A stretch of 30,186 nt of DNA, taken from positions 1 to 30,186 of the forward strand of contig CAZUQH010000013.1 in NCBI GenBank assembly GCA_964622465.1, written 5' to 3'. The stretch is from CAZUQH01 sp964622465. GTDB taxonomy: Bacteria > CG03 > CAZUQH01. The first letter of the stretch is position 1; each line of letters opens with the position of its first letter. The notes under the pieces were generated by a model. That model had not been told where the DNA came from, ran no database searches, and saw only the letters and a program-made list of their open reading frames with translations. Shown here piece after piece: positions 15,327-22,889 of this stretch. The translations under genes were made by a program, and so were the position numbers.

Positions 15327-15355
15327 ATTATAGCCAATTTTGGTCTTTCTAACAA
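15327..15355 (-). promoter_or_regulatory. Sigma70-like promoter of sprA
   Basis: On the minus strand a perfect TATAAT (15327-15332) follows TTGTTA (15350-15355, 4/6) with a 17-bp spacer. Transcription would begin near 15320, leaving a 40-nt leader with the GGGAGGA site. Any start codon upstream of 15320 could not be used from this promoter. Confidence 0.65.
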
Positions 15356-15462
15356 CTTTACTTTAACTTTAGTTTGTGTATAGTATTTTGTGTAAATTGT
15401 ATTAGCGGCTTGGGAAAAAATAAAATAGGAACCTGCCCTTCGGGCAGAACCTTCGCAGGCTT

Positions 15463-15534
15463 CGGTAGCCGCAGGCTTTAGCCTGCGCCTGTAGGACGCA
15501 ACCTAAAGGTTGCGACTACAGCCTGCGGCTACCG
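15463..15534. repeat. Nested 72-bp palindrome
   Basis: The arms CGGTAGCCGCAGGCT (15463-15477) and its exact reverse complement (15520-15534) enclose two further hairpins: GCAGGCTTTAGCCTGC and GTAGGACGCAACC/GGTTGCGACTAC. These match the GTAGCCGCA family seen throughout the window. A small GCCC-TTC-GGGC hairpin lies just before it, at about 15435-15446. The rest of 15356-15549 shows no gene. Confidence 0.85.
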
Positions 15535-15549
15535 GTCGGGTCTAATCCT

Positions 15550-15617
15550 ACAATTTGTCTCGCGCCTCCTGTGGAGGATAAAGCGAGGCAAATTGTCGCC
15601 GAGTGCCGAAAGGCACG
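15550..15617. repeat. Second copy of the ACAATTTG repeat, inverted
   Basis: The ends ACAATTTGTCTCGC (15550-15563) and GCGAGGCAAATTGT (15583-15596) are inverted repeats with one mismatch. The right part (GGCAAATTGTCGCCGAGTGC) is the reverse complement of sequence at 126-160. The decayed transposase begins immediately after it. Confidence 0.75.
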
Positions 15618-15624
15618 TGAATTC

Positions 15625-16460
15625 TTTGGAAGGGATGTATGGCAAAAGTGTAATAAGTGCTTCAAGACAGTTACAAACATCGTAAAAACCCTCTCATTCT
15701 CTGGTCCAGGGATTCCACCAAAGAAGGATTCAAAGATAAATACCAGGTTCTTATCCTCAGATGCACTCTGGGTGCAGTATCTTTAGGATACAAAAGAAAA
15801 AGACCTCTTCTTTTTGCCATGGGTGGGACACCAGAGGGCAAAAAGGAAGTAATTGACTTCGCCCTTGCGACAAGCGAAAACAACATAAATTGGGAGAGAT
15901 TTCTCTCTAACCTTGATAGCAAGGGGTCTTGGTGGTCCATTGCTTGAAGTTATCGTCTATGATGGGGAGCAGGCAATTATTAGAGGCAAGTGAGTCTTTG
16001 CTTTCCATCTGTTAAGACACGAACGATAGAGTTTTCCTAAAAGCTAGAAAGAATGTTACAGGGGCCATAAAACATACCGCTAACCCTCAAACAATGCTCA
16101 ATTGATGCTTCATTTGTCTATCAAGCACAGGATAAAGCATCAGCGGACAGGCGTATGAGGCACTTCCAGTCAAAATGGCACAATCAGGAACCTCTTGCTT
16201 AAAAAGAGATTCCTCAAATGACTTTGATGAGACCCTTACCTCCCTTATAGTTTGACAAAGAACTACAAAAACGAATAAGGACAACAAACTACCTGGATAG
16301 ATATTTCACAAAGAAATCAAAAGAAGAATACGTCCTATGAGTTCCTTTACAGACCCTGGAAAGCTCGTGAACGTATTATATATGCCCTGGTTGATACACT
16401 TAACAGAAAAAATACGGTACACCCTTAAATGAAGAAAATGAATGGACACAAAATACTTGA
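15625..16460 (+). pseudogene. Decayed IS256 (mutator-type) transposase
   Basis: Pieces of an IS256-type transposase can be followed in order through at least three frames. They are FLSSDALWVQYL (first catalytic Asp region), then GYKRKRPLLFAMGGTPEGKK and EVIDFALATSENNINWERFL, then ARGLGGPLLEVIVYDGEQAI (second Asp), VFAFHLLRHE, and near the end IRTTNYLDRYF, KEIKRRIRPMSSFTDPG and RERIIYALVDTLN. Frameshifts lie near 15781, 15920 and 16310, and stop codons interrupt all frames. The N-terminal third is missing, cut at the repeat ending at 15617. IS256 enzymes are normally about 400 aa DDE transposases; this copy cannot make one. It abuts the IS608-like element. Confidence 0.82.
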
Positions 16461-16580
16461 CTTTATCTTACTTTACAAACTTTTAAGCGAGAAAGCACTC
16501 GGCTTAGAGCCGTGGTGATGAATTGCTTTTTACCCCGTTGCCTCGAATAAACTTTTTTTATTTCCCTTCTATTTTTTCGC

Positions 16581-16609
16581 TTGACAAATTCGTTGATATA
16601 TACTACACT
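16581..16609 (+). promoter_or_regulatory. Possible tnpA promoter
   Basis: A perfect TTGACA (16581-16586) and TACACT (16604-16609, 4/6) are 17 bp apart. Transcription would begin only a few bases before the tnpA ATG at 16619, which implies little or no leader. Confidence 0.4.
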
Positions 16610-16618
16610 GTATACATC

Positions 16619-17008
16619 ATGGAATACAAACATTCTCGTAATCAAGTATACCTTATTAACTACCACCTAATCTGGTGTCCTAAAAGGCGAAAACCAGTTC
16701 TTGTCGGCAAGATTAAACGGCGTCTCGAACAGATTATCAAAGAAGTCGCCAAAGAAAAGGGTGTTGAAATCCTTAATCTCAGTATACAACCCGACCATGT
16801 TCACAACTTTATCTCCGCCTACCCCACGATTACTGTCCACAAATTAGTAAAAGCATTTAAGGGTAGAAGTTCTCACTATCTGCGTAGAGAATTCCCTGAA
16901 TTATTGAAACTTCCTACCCTCTGGACGCACTCATATCTTGTTTCTACTGACGGTAATGTTAGCAGTCAAACAATCCAAAAATATATTGAAGCACAGAGCA
17001 AATTATGA
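16619..17008 (+). CDS. tnpA: IS200/IS605 transposase TnpA (Y1 HUH enzyme)
   Basis: This 129-aa protein cuts and rejoins single-stranded transposon DNA through a tyrosine. It starts MEYKHSRNQVYLINYHLIWC, the usual N-terminus. The HUH metal site is QPDHVHNFISA (about residue 60). The catalytic tyrosine lies in IQKYIEAQ near the C-terminus, after the family block THSYLVSTDGNVS. The length is complete. I chose the ATG at 16619; the frame stays open to 16523, but family members start with this MEYK-type sequence. Its last codon overlaps the start of tnpB as ATGA. Confidence 0.95.
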   Translation: MEYKHSRNQVYLINYHLIWCPKRRKPVLVGKIKRRLEQIIKEVAKEKGVEILNLSIQPDHVHNFISAYPTITVHKLVKAFKGRSSHYLRREFPELLKLPTLWTHSYLVSTDGNVSSQTIQKYIEAQSKL

Positions 17009-18126
17009 TAACTAAAACTGTTCAACTGAAAATCAAAGAACCCGACATATTAAAATTTAAATTGCTGCGTCAAGAATATTCTAAAGCCTTGAACTTAGGG
17101 ATAGAATACCTTTCTAGCCAATGGCCCAATAAAATCAAACATTCGCAGAAACGCATCAAAACTTCTATTCCTCATTTTAGAAATACCGCTGCCGTTAGTT
17201 TCAACAATCAAAACTGGAGCATCAAGGAAAACGAAGGAATCTATTCTGTCGGTTTCCCTATTGACGGCTTAAAGTCGTATTCTGCACTGACATTATCCGA
17301 TAGGCAACGAAACGTTCTTGATAGACTATCAACAGCACAAATTAAACCCGGTAACGGACATCTTTTCGAACGAAAGAACAAATGGTATTTCGTTGCCAGT
17401 CTCGGCTTTTCTGAACCCAGACAAGCCGTTGGCACCAATACTGTTGGCGTTGATCTCGGGTTAAATAATATTGCCGTTTGTTATGACAAAGAGCAGGGCA
17501 AAACAGAATTCCATTCCGGCAAGGAAGTGAGGTTCTACAGAATCAAATATGCGTCACAAAGAAAGTCGCTCGGTAAGGTCAAGAAACTTAATGTTATCAA
17601 AAAGTCAAAGAACAAAGAACGGCGATGGATGAAAAATTTCAACCATAAGCTTTCCCGCAAGATAGTTAATTTTGCCGCTAAAATGAAAGCGGGTATCATA
17701 AATTTTGAAAACTTGAAATATATTAGAACCACGGCAAAAACAAATCACAAACAGAGGCAACTGCTTGGCAACACGCTTCATAACTGGCCGTTTGACCAAC
17801 TCAAACAGTTTATAATATACAAGGCAAAAGAACTCGGCATAATTGTCAACCTTATTGACCCCGCTTATACTTCTCAGGAATGTCCTGTTTGCCATCATAT
17901 AGATTCTTCCAATCGCAGTGGAATATATTTCCGCTGCCGAGCCTGTGGGTATCGCTCACACGCTGACAGAGTCGGTGCAATAAACATAACCAACCGACAA
18001 CCTGGCGATGTGGTAACAGCATCGCTGCCCGGGATTGTATATCCTTCCCGGGATGGGCTGCCTGACACAGCCCTGAACTTAAGGGTTGCCCGAACCGGAA
18101 ACGGACAGAGGACGTTAACCACTTAA
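17005..18126 (+). CDS. tnpB: TnpB, RNA-guided nuclease of the IS608-like element
   Basis: This 373-aa TnpB belongs to the family ancestral to Cas12. TnpB uses an omega RNA to cut DNA next to the transposon target motif and so helps the element persist. The RuvC residues are present: Asp in VGVDLGLNNIA (about residue 148), Glu in IINFENLKYIR (about 232) and Asp in HADRVGAINIT (about 325). Between the last two is the zinc ribbon CPVCHH ... CRACGYR. Length is typical, slightly below the 408 aa of ISDra2 TnpB. It starts inside the tnpA stop (ATGA). The omega RNA is expected to overlap its 3' end and run past the right end. The gene appears intact. Confidence 0.94.
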   Translation: MITKTVQLKIKEPDILKFKLLRQEYSKALNLGIEYLSSQWPNKIKHSQKRIKTSIPHFRNTAAVSFNNQNWSIKENEGIYSVGFPIDGLKSYSALTLSDRQRNVLDRLSTAQIKPGNGHLFERKNKWYFVASLGFSEPRQAVGTNTVGVDLGLNNIAVCYDKEQGKTEFHSGKEVRFYRIKYASQRKSLGKVKKLNVIKKSKNKERRWMKNFNHKLSRKIVNFAAKMKAGIINFENLKYIRTTAKTNHKQRQLLGNTLHNWPFDQLKQFIIYKAKELGIIVNLIDPAYTSQECPVCHHIDSSNRSGIYFRCRACGYRSHADRVGAINITNRQPGDVVTASLPGIVYPSRDGLPDTALNLRVARTGNGQRTLTT

Positions 18127-18180
18127 GAATCTCCCGGTTTTTAAGCCGTGGAGAGTGTCAATTCATTTCATAAAACTGAT
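18000..18180 (+). ncRNA. Predicted omega (reRNA) of the TnpB element
   Basis: In characterised IS200/IS605 elements the guide RNA overlaps the end of tnpB, includes the right-end hairpin and takes its guide from the DNA just beyond the transposon. By analogy the scaffold here would end at 18161 and the guide would be about 16-20 nt from 18162. The GC-rich repeats between 18026 and 18120 (for example GGGATTGTATATCCTTCCC) could form its scaffold stems. The borders are inferred, not seen. Confidence 0.4.
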
Positions 18181-18193
18181 AAAATTGGGCAAA

Positions 18194-19282
18194 ATGAAAA
18201 CATTAAGGAATTACGTCCTGCGTGGATTCTCGCAACATGCCGGCTTTACCCTTCTGGTATTTTCGGTTGTTCTACTGCTTGAGAGGATATTTGCGTTTGT
18301 CCGAATGGCTATGGACAAGGGTACCGGTATACTATTGGTCTTACAAATGCTGGGATTGAGTATGCCTGCCTTGATTTCCATGTGTATCCCAATGGCGTTT
18401 CTGGCAGGTACGCTTCTTACTTTTGGGCGTTTTGGCCAGGACAGAGAACTCTTTGCCGTCTACGCGGCTGGAATAAAGCCATGGAAATTCTCGCTTCCAT
18501 TGCTCATTCTTTCATTTGTTACTGCGGTCTTATTCGTTCCTTTTAATCATGAAGTTGTGCCGAGAGCAAATCATCTCGTTAGAAAATCATACATCGAAGC
18601 AGTTACTGGTGGTCCGCAAACGAACATACAGGAGAAAACGTTCAATGAATTAGGGGATTACAGAATATATGTCCGAAATGTCGACCCGGACACAAAAGAA
18701 CTAAAAGGGGTTATTATTTATCAAATTCAACCAGGAATGCTACCGACATTAATAACTGCAAACAGAGGGAAATGGAACAAGACAGACGGTGTCGTAACAA
18801 TTGACCTTATGGATGGAACTCTGCAACGCCAGAATCCAAATGAACCGCATCGCTACAATAGTCTAAATTTCACCGGATATACTATATCCGTAGTAACCTC
18901 GGAACAAATGAATGCAACGAATTACAGAAAAAATACAAAGGAAATGACAGGCAATGAGATGAAACAGGAGATACTGCGTTTGCAATCACAAAACATACCT
19001 GCAAATGTATTTATAGTCGAAAGAGAACTCAGGGTGGCGCTCGCATGGGCTATTTTTCTGCTGACGATTCTTGCCATACCGCTTGGAAGTAAACACTGGA
19101 CACAGGGGAAAGCAAGAGGTTTTGGAATGAGTTTGGTTATAATACTAATTTATTATTTTCTGATTACAGCAGGCGTCATTCTGGGTGAACGCGCACGGTT
19201 AAATCCCATATTCAGTGTTTGGGGCCCGAATTTGCTCGTCGCCGTAACAGGAGTTCTGCTATGGCAGAAATTAGAACGGTGA
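18194..19282 (+). CDS. lptF: LPS export permease LptF
   Basis: LptF is one of the two membrane subunits of the LptB2FG ABC transporter, which extracts LPS from the inner membrane and pushes it towards the outer membrane. The 362-aa protein has three N-terminal helices (about residues 12-120) with the family motifs RNYVLRGF and FGRFGQDRELFAVYAAGIKP. A periplasmic beta-jellyroll domain follows (about 130-265), then three C-terminal helices (WAIFLLTILAIPLG, MSLVIILIYYFLITAG). I chose the ATG at 18194; a GTG at 18155 would start inside the transposon right end. It begins only 32 nt after the IS608-like element. Its stop overlaps lptG. No convincing promoter is seen in the 32-nt gap, so it may depend on transcription from the element. 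Confidence 0.9.
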   Translation: MKTLRNYVLRGFSQHAGFTLLVFSVVLLLERIFAFVRMAMDKGTGILLVLQMLGLSMPALISMCIPMAFLAGTLLTFGRFGQDRELFAVYAAGIKPWKFSLPLLILSFVTAVLFVPFNHEVVPRANHLVRKSYIEAVTGGPQTNIQEKTFNELGDYRIYVRNVDPDTKELKGVIIYQIQPGMLPTLITANRGKWNKTDGVVTIDLMDGTLQRQNPNEPHRYNSLNFTGYTISVVTSEQMNATNYRKNTKEMTGNEMKQEILRLQSQNIPANVFIVERELRVALAWAIFLLTILAIPLGSKHWTQGKARGFGMSLVIILIYYFLITAGVILGERARLNPIFSVWGPNLLVAVTGVLLWQKLER

Positions 19283-20385
19283 TGCGAATACGTACTCCAC
19301 ATATATTAAGACGATACGTAACTACATCTTTCCTGAAGACCTTTTCCGGTGGACTTGCCGGGTTTCTTGCTATCCGTATTTTTGCTCATTTTCTTGAGAA
19401 AATGAACCTCTTCCTTGGGCGGGAAGCATCTGTTATGGTTATAGCGGAATATCTTATGCTTCAAATACCCGTCTTTCTAGCAGAAGTCCTGCCGATTTCC
19501 ATGCTTCTCGCTGCACTATTCGCTCTAGGTACTCTGTCCCGGTATAACGAACTTACGGCTATGGTAACTGCCGGGATAAAGCCGGTAAAAATCCTGGCGC
19601 CGATGCTCTGGTTTGGTCTTGCGATGTCCGTACTATCTTTTGGAATAAACGAGTTTCTGGTACCGTCGGCCGGCGCGCGTTCAAACTACGTATATTATCA
19701 GTTGATTCGCGGTAGAACAGGCGACGAATACCTGCATCAGACAAACATTATATACAGAGGTCCCGATGCAACTGATTTCACGATAGGAGAACTTGATGGA
19801 GAAAAAGGGATTACAACCCAGTTTATGGTGAATCAGTTTGACGACAATGGAACGTTAATCTGCCAGGTTTACGCAGCGACAGCAACATGGAATGGGTCCT
19901 CATGGATTCTCTATGATGGAGTGGAGAGGCGTTTTCATCCTGACAAAGGAAACATTTTCTGGGAAATCGGCTTCAGGAAACGATATTCAAGATACACTAT
20001 AACACCTACGGAACTCGCCAATCCTGCTATTACACCTTTAACTATGAATATCTGGGAATTATCAAAGTGGATGCAGGAGACGCAAGCACGCGGAATGTCT
20101 GTCAGGAAAGAACTTGTCCGCTTTCACATAAAGATTGCATATCCACTTTCCTGTCTTATAATCTTACTAATAGGAATTCCATTCGGCTGGAACTGGGGTA
20201 AAAGCGGGAAAATGCTTGGCTTCGCAATTAGTTTGTTTATCGCGTTTGGTTACTGGGGTGCAATTGAAGCAGGAAGGATAATGGGTGAACAAGGAGTGTT
20301 ATCGCCTCTTCCAGCCGCCTGGTTTGCGAACATCATATTTGGCGCGTGGGCTATTTATCTTATGGGTAAGCGCCCTGTAAGATGA
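19261..20385 (+). CDS. lptG: LPS export permease LptG
   Basis: LptG is the partner of LptF in the LPS exporter. The 374-aa protein has the same plan: three helices with FALGTLSRYNELTAMVTAGI (about residues 85-105), a periplasmic domain (about 130-280) containing VYAATATWNGSSWILYDGV, and three C-terminal helices (CLIILLIGIPFGWNWGK, LGFAISLFIAFGYWGAIEAG). I chose the ATG at 19261, with GGAG 7 nt upstream; this overlaps lptF by 22 nt. The ATG at 19282, which shares a base with the lptF stop, is an alternative. The gene for the ATPase LptB is not in the window. A hairpin follows 17 nt after the stop. Confidence 0.9.
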   Translation: MAEIRTVMRIRTPHILRRYVTTSFLKTFSGGLAGFLAIRIFAHFLEKMNLFLGREASVMVIAEYLMLQIPVFLAEVLPISMLLAALFALGTLSRYNELTAMVTAGIKPVKILAPMLWFGLAMSVLSFGINEFLVPSAGARSNYVYYQLIRGRTGDEYLHQTNIIYRGPDATDFTIGELDGEKGITTQFMVNQFDDNGTLICQVYAATATWNGSSWILYDGVERRFHPDKGNIFWEIGFRKRYSRYTITPTELANPAITPLTMNIWELSKWMQETQARGMSVRKELVRFHIKIAYPLSCLIILLIGIPFGWNWGKSGKMLGFAISLFIAFGYWGAIEAGRIMGEQGVLSPLPAAWFANIIFGAWAIYLMGKRPVR

Positions 20386-20402
20386 TGGTAACACATTTAG
20401 AT

Positions 20403-20428
20403 AGGTCGCCGCGCTGGCGCGGCGACCT
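20403..20428. terminator. Hairpin between convergent genes
   Basis: A perfect 11-bp GC-rich stem (AGGTCGCCGCG and its complement) with a CTGG loop separates lptG from the convergent protease gene. It has no clear T-tract on either side, so it may act as a transcript end or stabilising hairpin rather than a classical terminator. Confidence 0.55.
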
Positions 20429-20435
20429 TAAAGAG

Positions 20436-22140
20436 TTAAGGCAGTAACACTATTTTGCCTGTTTTATGAGCATTATCACCAGACGCTAAAACTACGTAGA
20501 CGCCTGGAGCAACACTATTTCCTGCATCATTATTCCTGTTCCAGACATACGAATATTCCCATCGGTAATCATCTGTCCTTTCAGGTTTAAACGTTATTTC
20601 CGTGGATGGAGCTGTGTGCACCAGGTCACCTGCAACTGTAAATATCCGGATTGACTTTTCTTTAACGGGTCTTCTAAAAACAATAGAAATAGTGATATCG
20701 CTCTGGCGGTTTGGGTTTGGATACGGGGTCAACTCCACAATACCAGGGGTCGTGTCAGAAGCTGCGTAGGAAATTGCGAGCTCCATCTGTGGTAAACCCT
20801 CGCCTTTAAAATTTAGAATGGCTACGCCTGAAGGTAATTTATTACATGCGTCCGATTGAGGTGATTGGAAAGGTGGCGAAAGTGATGTCCATGCATCTTC
20901 CTTGTCGGTACCTGACCAGGAGCCATCTGATGCCTCACCTGCAACGCGCAGATGGTCATAACTTGCATAGTTTATATTATTTTCTTCAATACTACCGACG
21001 CTATCATCAACGTGCCAGATAAGTATACCCTCACCTGGAAGGTCTCCGTCGTAACCCGTTTTCCGGCGGTAACTTACGAGAAAATATTCACTTGAAGGGT
21101 TATCGCTGGAATTTATTGGTATCTTGAGTACCGACGGTGAGTCCGATTCCTGAGAATTCAAAGTGTATTCGTTATTATCCCGGACAACGGTTGGGTTTAT
21201 CCATCCGAGATACGTTTTGCACCAGGCGGATGGGTGCGCAGGATTNNNNNNNNNNNNNNNNNNNNNNNNNNNNNNNNNNNNNNNNNNNNNNNNNNNNNNN
21301 NNNNNNNNNNNNNNNNNNNNNNNNNNNNNNNNNNNNNNNNNNNNNACCTGTTTCTGTGTCATATAAATCGGGTAAGCCCAGCTCATGGCCAAATTCGTGT
21401 GCGAACGTTCCCATTGGAGAATCTTCTGCAACCATTGCATAATTGTCAACGGCTACACCATCAACTGGACATGTAGAACCGCCAACGTCTCCTCCGATAT
21501 GCCAGCGATGCGAATTGATATCGGTTGATTGAAGCGTGTATTCTTGTGCGCTGCCAGCATGAACTATTATTACATGGTCAACTATGCCATCGCCATCGCT
21601 GTCATAATCCGAGAAATCAACCTGAGCATCAGCAATCTCCACCGCTTCTTTTGCAAGATTCCATATAGGTGTCGGGTTTCCAGCTTGCCCGGAATCAATG
21701 TCGTTCTCTCCATCTCCGTCGATATCGTTGCCGTCGGTACCATAGTATGCCATATTCTGTGTGCTGGTTGTTATAACTACTGCAGCGGTGCCGGAACTTA
21801 ACGACACCTTGCCTGCTGAAACTGTTTGATAATAATTATTCATCTTGCCAGTGTCAGTACCAAAAATGAGGTCATGGTAATAACTAGTAGGTTCAGTAAT
21901 TGTTCTGTCCTTGAAGTTCACCAGTATCACCACAACCTTTTGGTCTCCAGTCGGCGCGCGTTTGCCGACAGCCCGGCGTGGCAACTTTGGCGGAGGTATG
22001 CGTTTCGCAGCTTTTACGCCAGCCGGCAGTTCTATTTCTTTGCCTACTTTATACACAAGCGGACACGGCGGCGCCGCATCAGCCGTTGCAGTACTTAACA
22101 AAATCAGACTTATGAGGATAGTTCCAGATAGTATCTTCAA
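20436..22140 (-). CDS. Secreted M6-family metalloprotease with C-terminal sorting-like domain, split by an assembly gap
   Basis: The N-terminal part (22140-21346) has a signal peptide (MKILSGTILISLILLS, cleavage near ADA-AP). The zinc site HEFGHELGLPDLYD is typical of M6 proteases, and DSDGDGIVDHVIIVHAGSA precedes it. The C-terminal part (21245-20436) begins NPAHPSAWCKTYLGWINP, which normally follows about 20 residues after the zinc site, so little is missing. The last 95 residues (PYPNPN, IRIFTVAGDLVHT, VAPGVYVVLA, KTGKIVLL) resemble a type IX secretion sorting or FlgD-like Ig domain. The two halves are in different frames only because of the 100-N gap. Translation seems to start at TTG 22140. 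This is the likeliest cargo in the window for the SprA-like translocon. Confidence 0.85.
21246..21345. other. Assembly gap of 100 N within the protease gene
   Basis: Exactly 100 N, a conventional placeholder for unknown length. The flanking protein pieces suggest that about 15-30 residues of the M6 domain are missing, near the WDLM-type segment of the family. Confidence 0.95.
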
Positions 22141-22252
22141 AGGGAGATGATATCTTCGTTAGGGTGTTCAAGGAAAAGGAATAACAGCATATAGTCGCGC
22201 AGGTGGCGGGTATAAAACCGGAAAGGTTGCTTGCTTATGTTAATTTTCTTAC

Positions 22253-22819
22253 TCATGTACCTTCTGCCCACGTATTGAGATATTTACGTTGCGCAGGAGT
22301 AAGGATGTCTATCGTCCGGCCCATTGCCTTAAGTTTAAGACGTGCCACCTTGGTATCTATTTGCTCCGGGACGGGATAGACACAGGGCTTAAGTTTTCCA
22401 GTGTTTTTAACCAGATACTCTATTGAGAGTGCTTGATTCGCAAAACTCATATCCATTACTGAAGGAGGATGTCCTTCCGCAGCGCTCAAATTCACCAAAC
22501 GGCCCTGAGCAAGCAGGTAAATGCGTTTTTTATTCGGTAGCGTGTATTCATCTACAACATTACTAATCTGCCGATGACGTACTGCAGCTTTCTTAAGTCC
22601 CTTTACGTCAACCTCTACGTCAAAATGTCCTGCNNNNNNNNNNNNNNNNNNNNNNNNNNNNNNNNNNNNNNNNNNNNNNNNNNNNNNNNNNNNNNNNNNN
22701 NNNNNNNNNNNNNNNNNNNNNNNNNNNNNNNNNGGCATTTCATTATCAGCCCATTCTATCCGTTTCCGTCCCTCTATAGCCAGTTTTGGATTCGTTACGT
22801 CGCATTTGACTTTATTCAA
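22253..22819 (-). CDS. ahcY: Adenosylhomocysteinase, split by an assembly gap
   Basis: It hydrolyses S-adenosylhomocysteine to adenosine and homocysteine with bound NAD. The N-terminal piece ends GRKRIEWADNEM, matching the start of the family. After the gap the C-terminal piece is unmistakable: AGHFDVEVD, GRLVNLSAAEGHPPSVMDMS, FANQALSIEYL and the end IDILTPAQRKYLNTWAEGT. Only about 155 of the usual 400-420 residues are present, so the 100-N gap hides roughly 250 residues, including the NAD-binding loop. A TTG at 22819, 4 nt after GGAGG, is the best start; the ATG at 22846 is the alternative. It lies downstream of metK on the same strand, in keeping with a shared role in the SAM cycle. Confidence 0.9.
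   Translation of the reverse strand: MNKVKCDVTNPKLAIEGRKRIEWADNEMXXXXXXXXXXXXXXXXXXXXXXXXXXXXXXXXXXAGHFDVEVDVKGLKKAAVRHRQISNVVDEYTLPNKKRIYLLAQGRLVNLSAAEGHPPSVMDMSFANQALSIEYLVKNTGKLKPCVYPVPEQIDTKVARLKLKAMGRTIDILTPAQRKYLNTWAEGT
22634..22733. other. Assembly gap of 100 N within ahcY
   Basis: Exactly 100 N. The surrounding protein shows that the missing DNA should be nearer 750 nt than 100, so coordinates to the right are compressed relative to the true genome. Confidence 0.95.
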
Positions 22820-22851
22820 TTTACCTCCAATAGTGTGATGAATCATATATA

Positions 22852-22874
22852 GATGCGATGAATCGCACCGCTAC
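22852..22874. repeat. GTAGC-type repeat between metK and ahcY
   Basis: The segment contains GATGAATCGCACCGCTAC, identical to 15302-15319 in the sprA leader. Here it also has the complete palindrome GCGATGAATCGC. On the minus strand it reads GTAGCGGTGCGATTCATCGC, a variant of the repeat family with a different hairpin. Confidence 0.75.
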
Positions 22875-22889
22875 CGGGCAAGCGTACCC

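Larger units (their letters stand above)
16472..18161 (+). mobile_element. IS200/IS605 element of the IS608 type, apparently intact
   Basis: It carries tnpA and tnpB in the same direction with a 4-nt overlap. The left end has TTAC (16468-16471 or 16473-16476), then AAAG (16492-16495) just before a hairpin CGGCTTAGAGCCG (16500-16512). The right end has GAAT (18127-18130), a hairpin CGGTTTTTAAGCCG (18135-18148) and TCAA (18158-18161). As I recall, IS608 uses the same four tetranucleotides as its cleavage and guide sites, so these mark the ends. Both proteins retain their key residues, so the element may still move. The left border is uncertain by 5 nt because two TTAC sites lie close together. 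Confidence 0.85.

Noticed and set aside
20436..22140. A frameshift in the M6 protease
   Set aside because: The two halves differ in frame only across 100 N of arbitrary length, so no real frameshift can be inferred.
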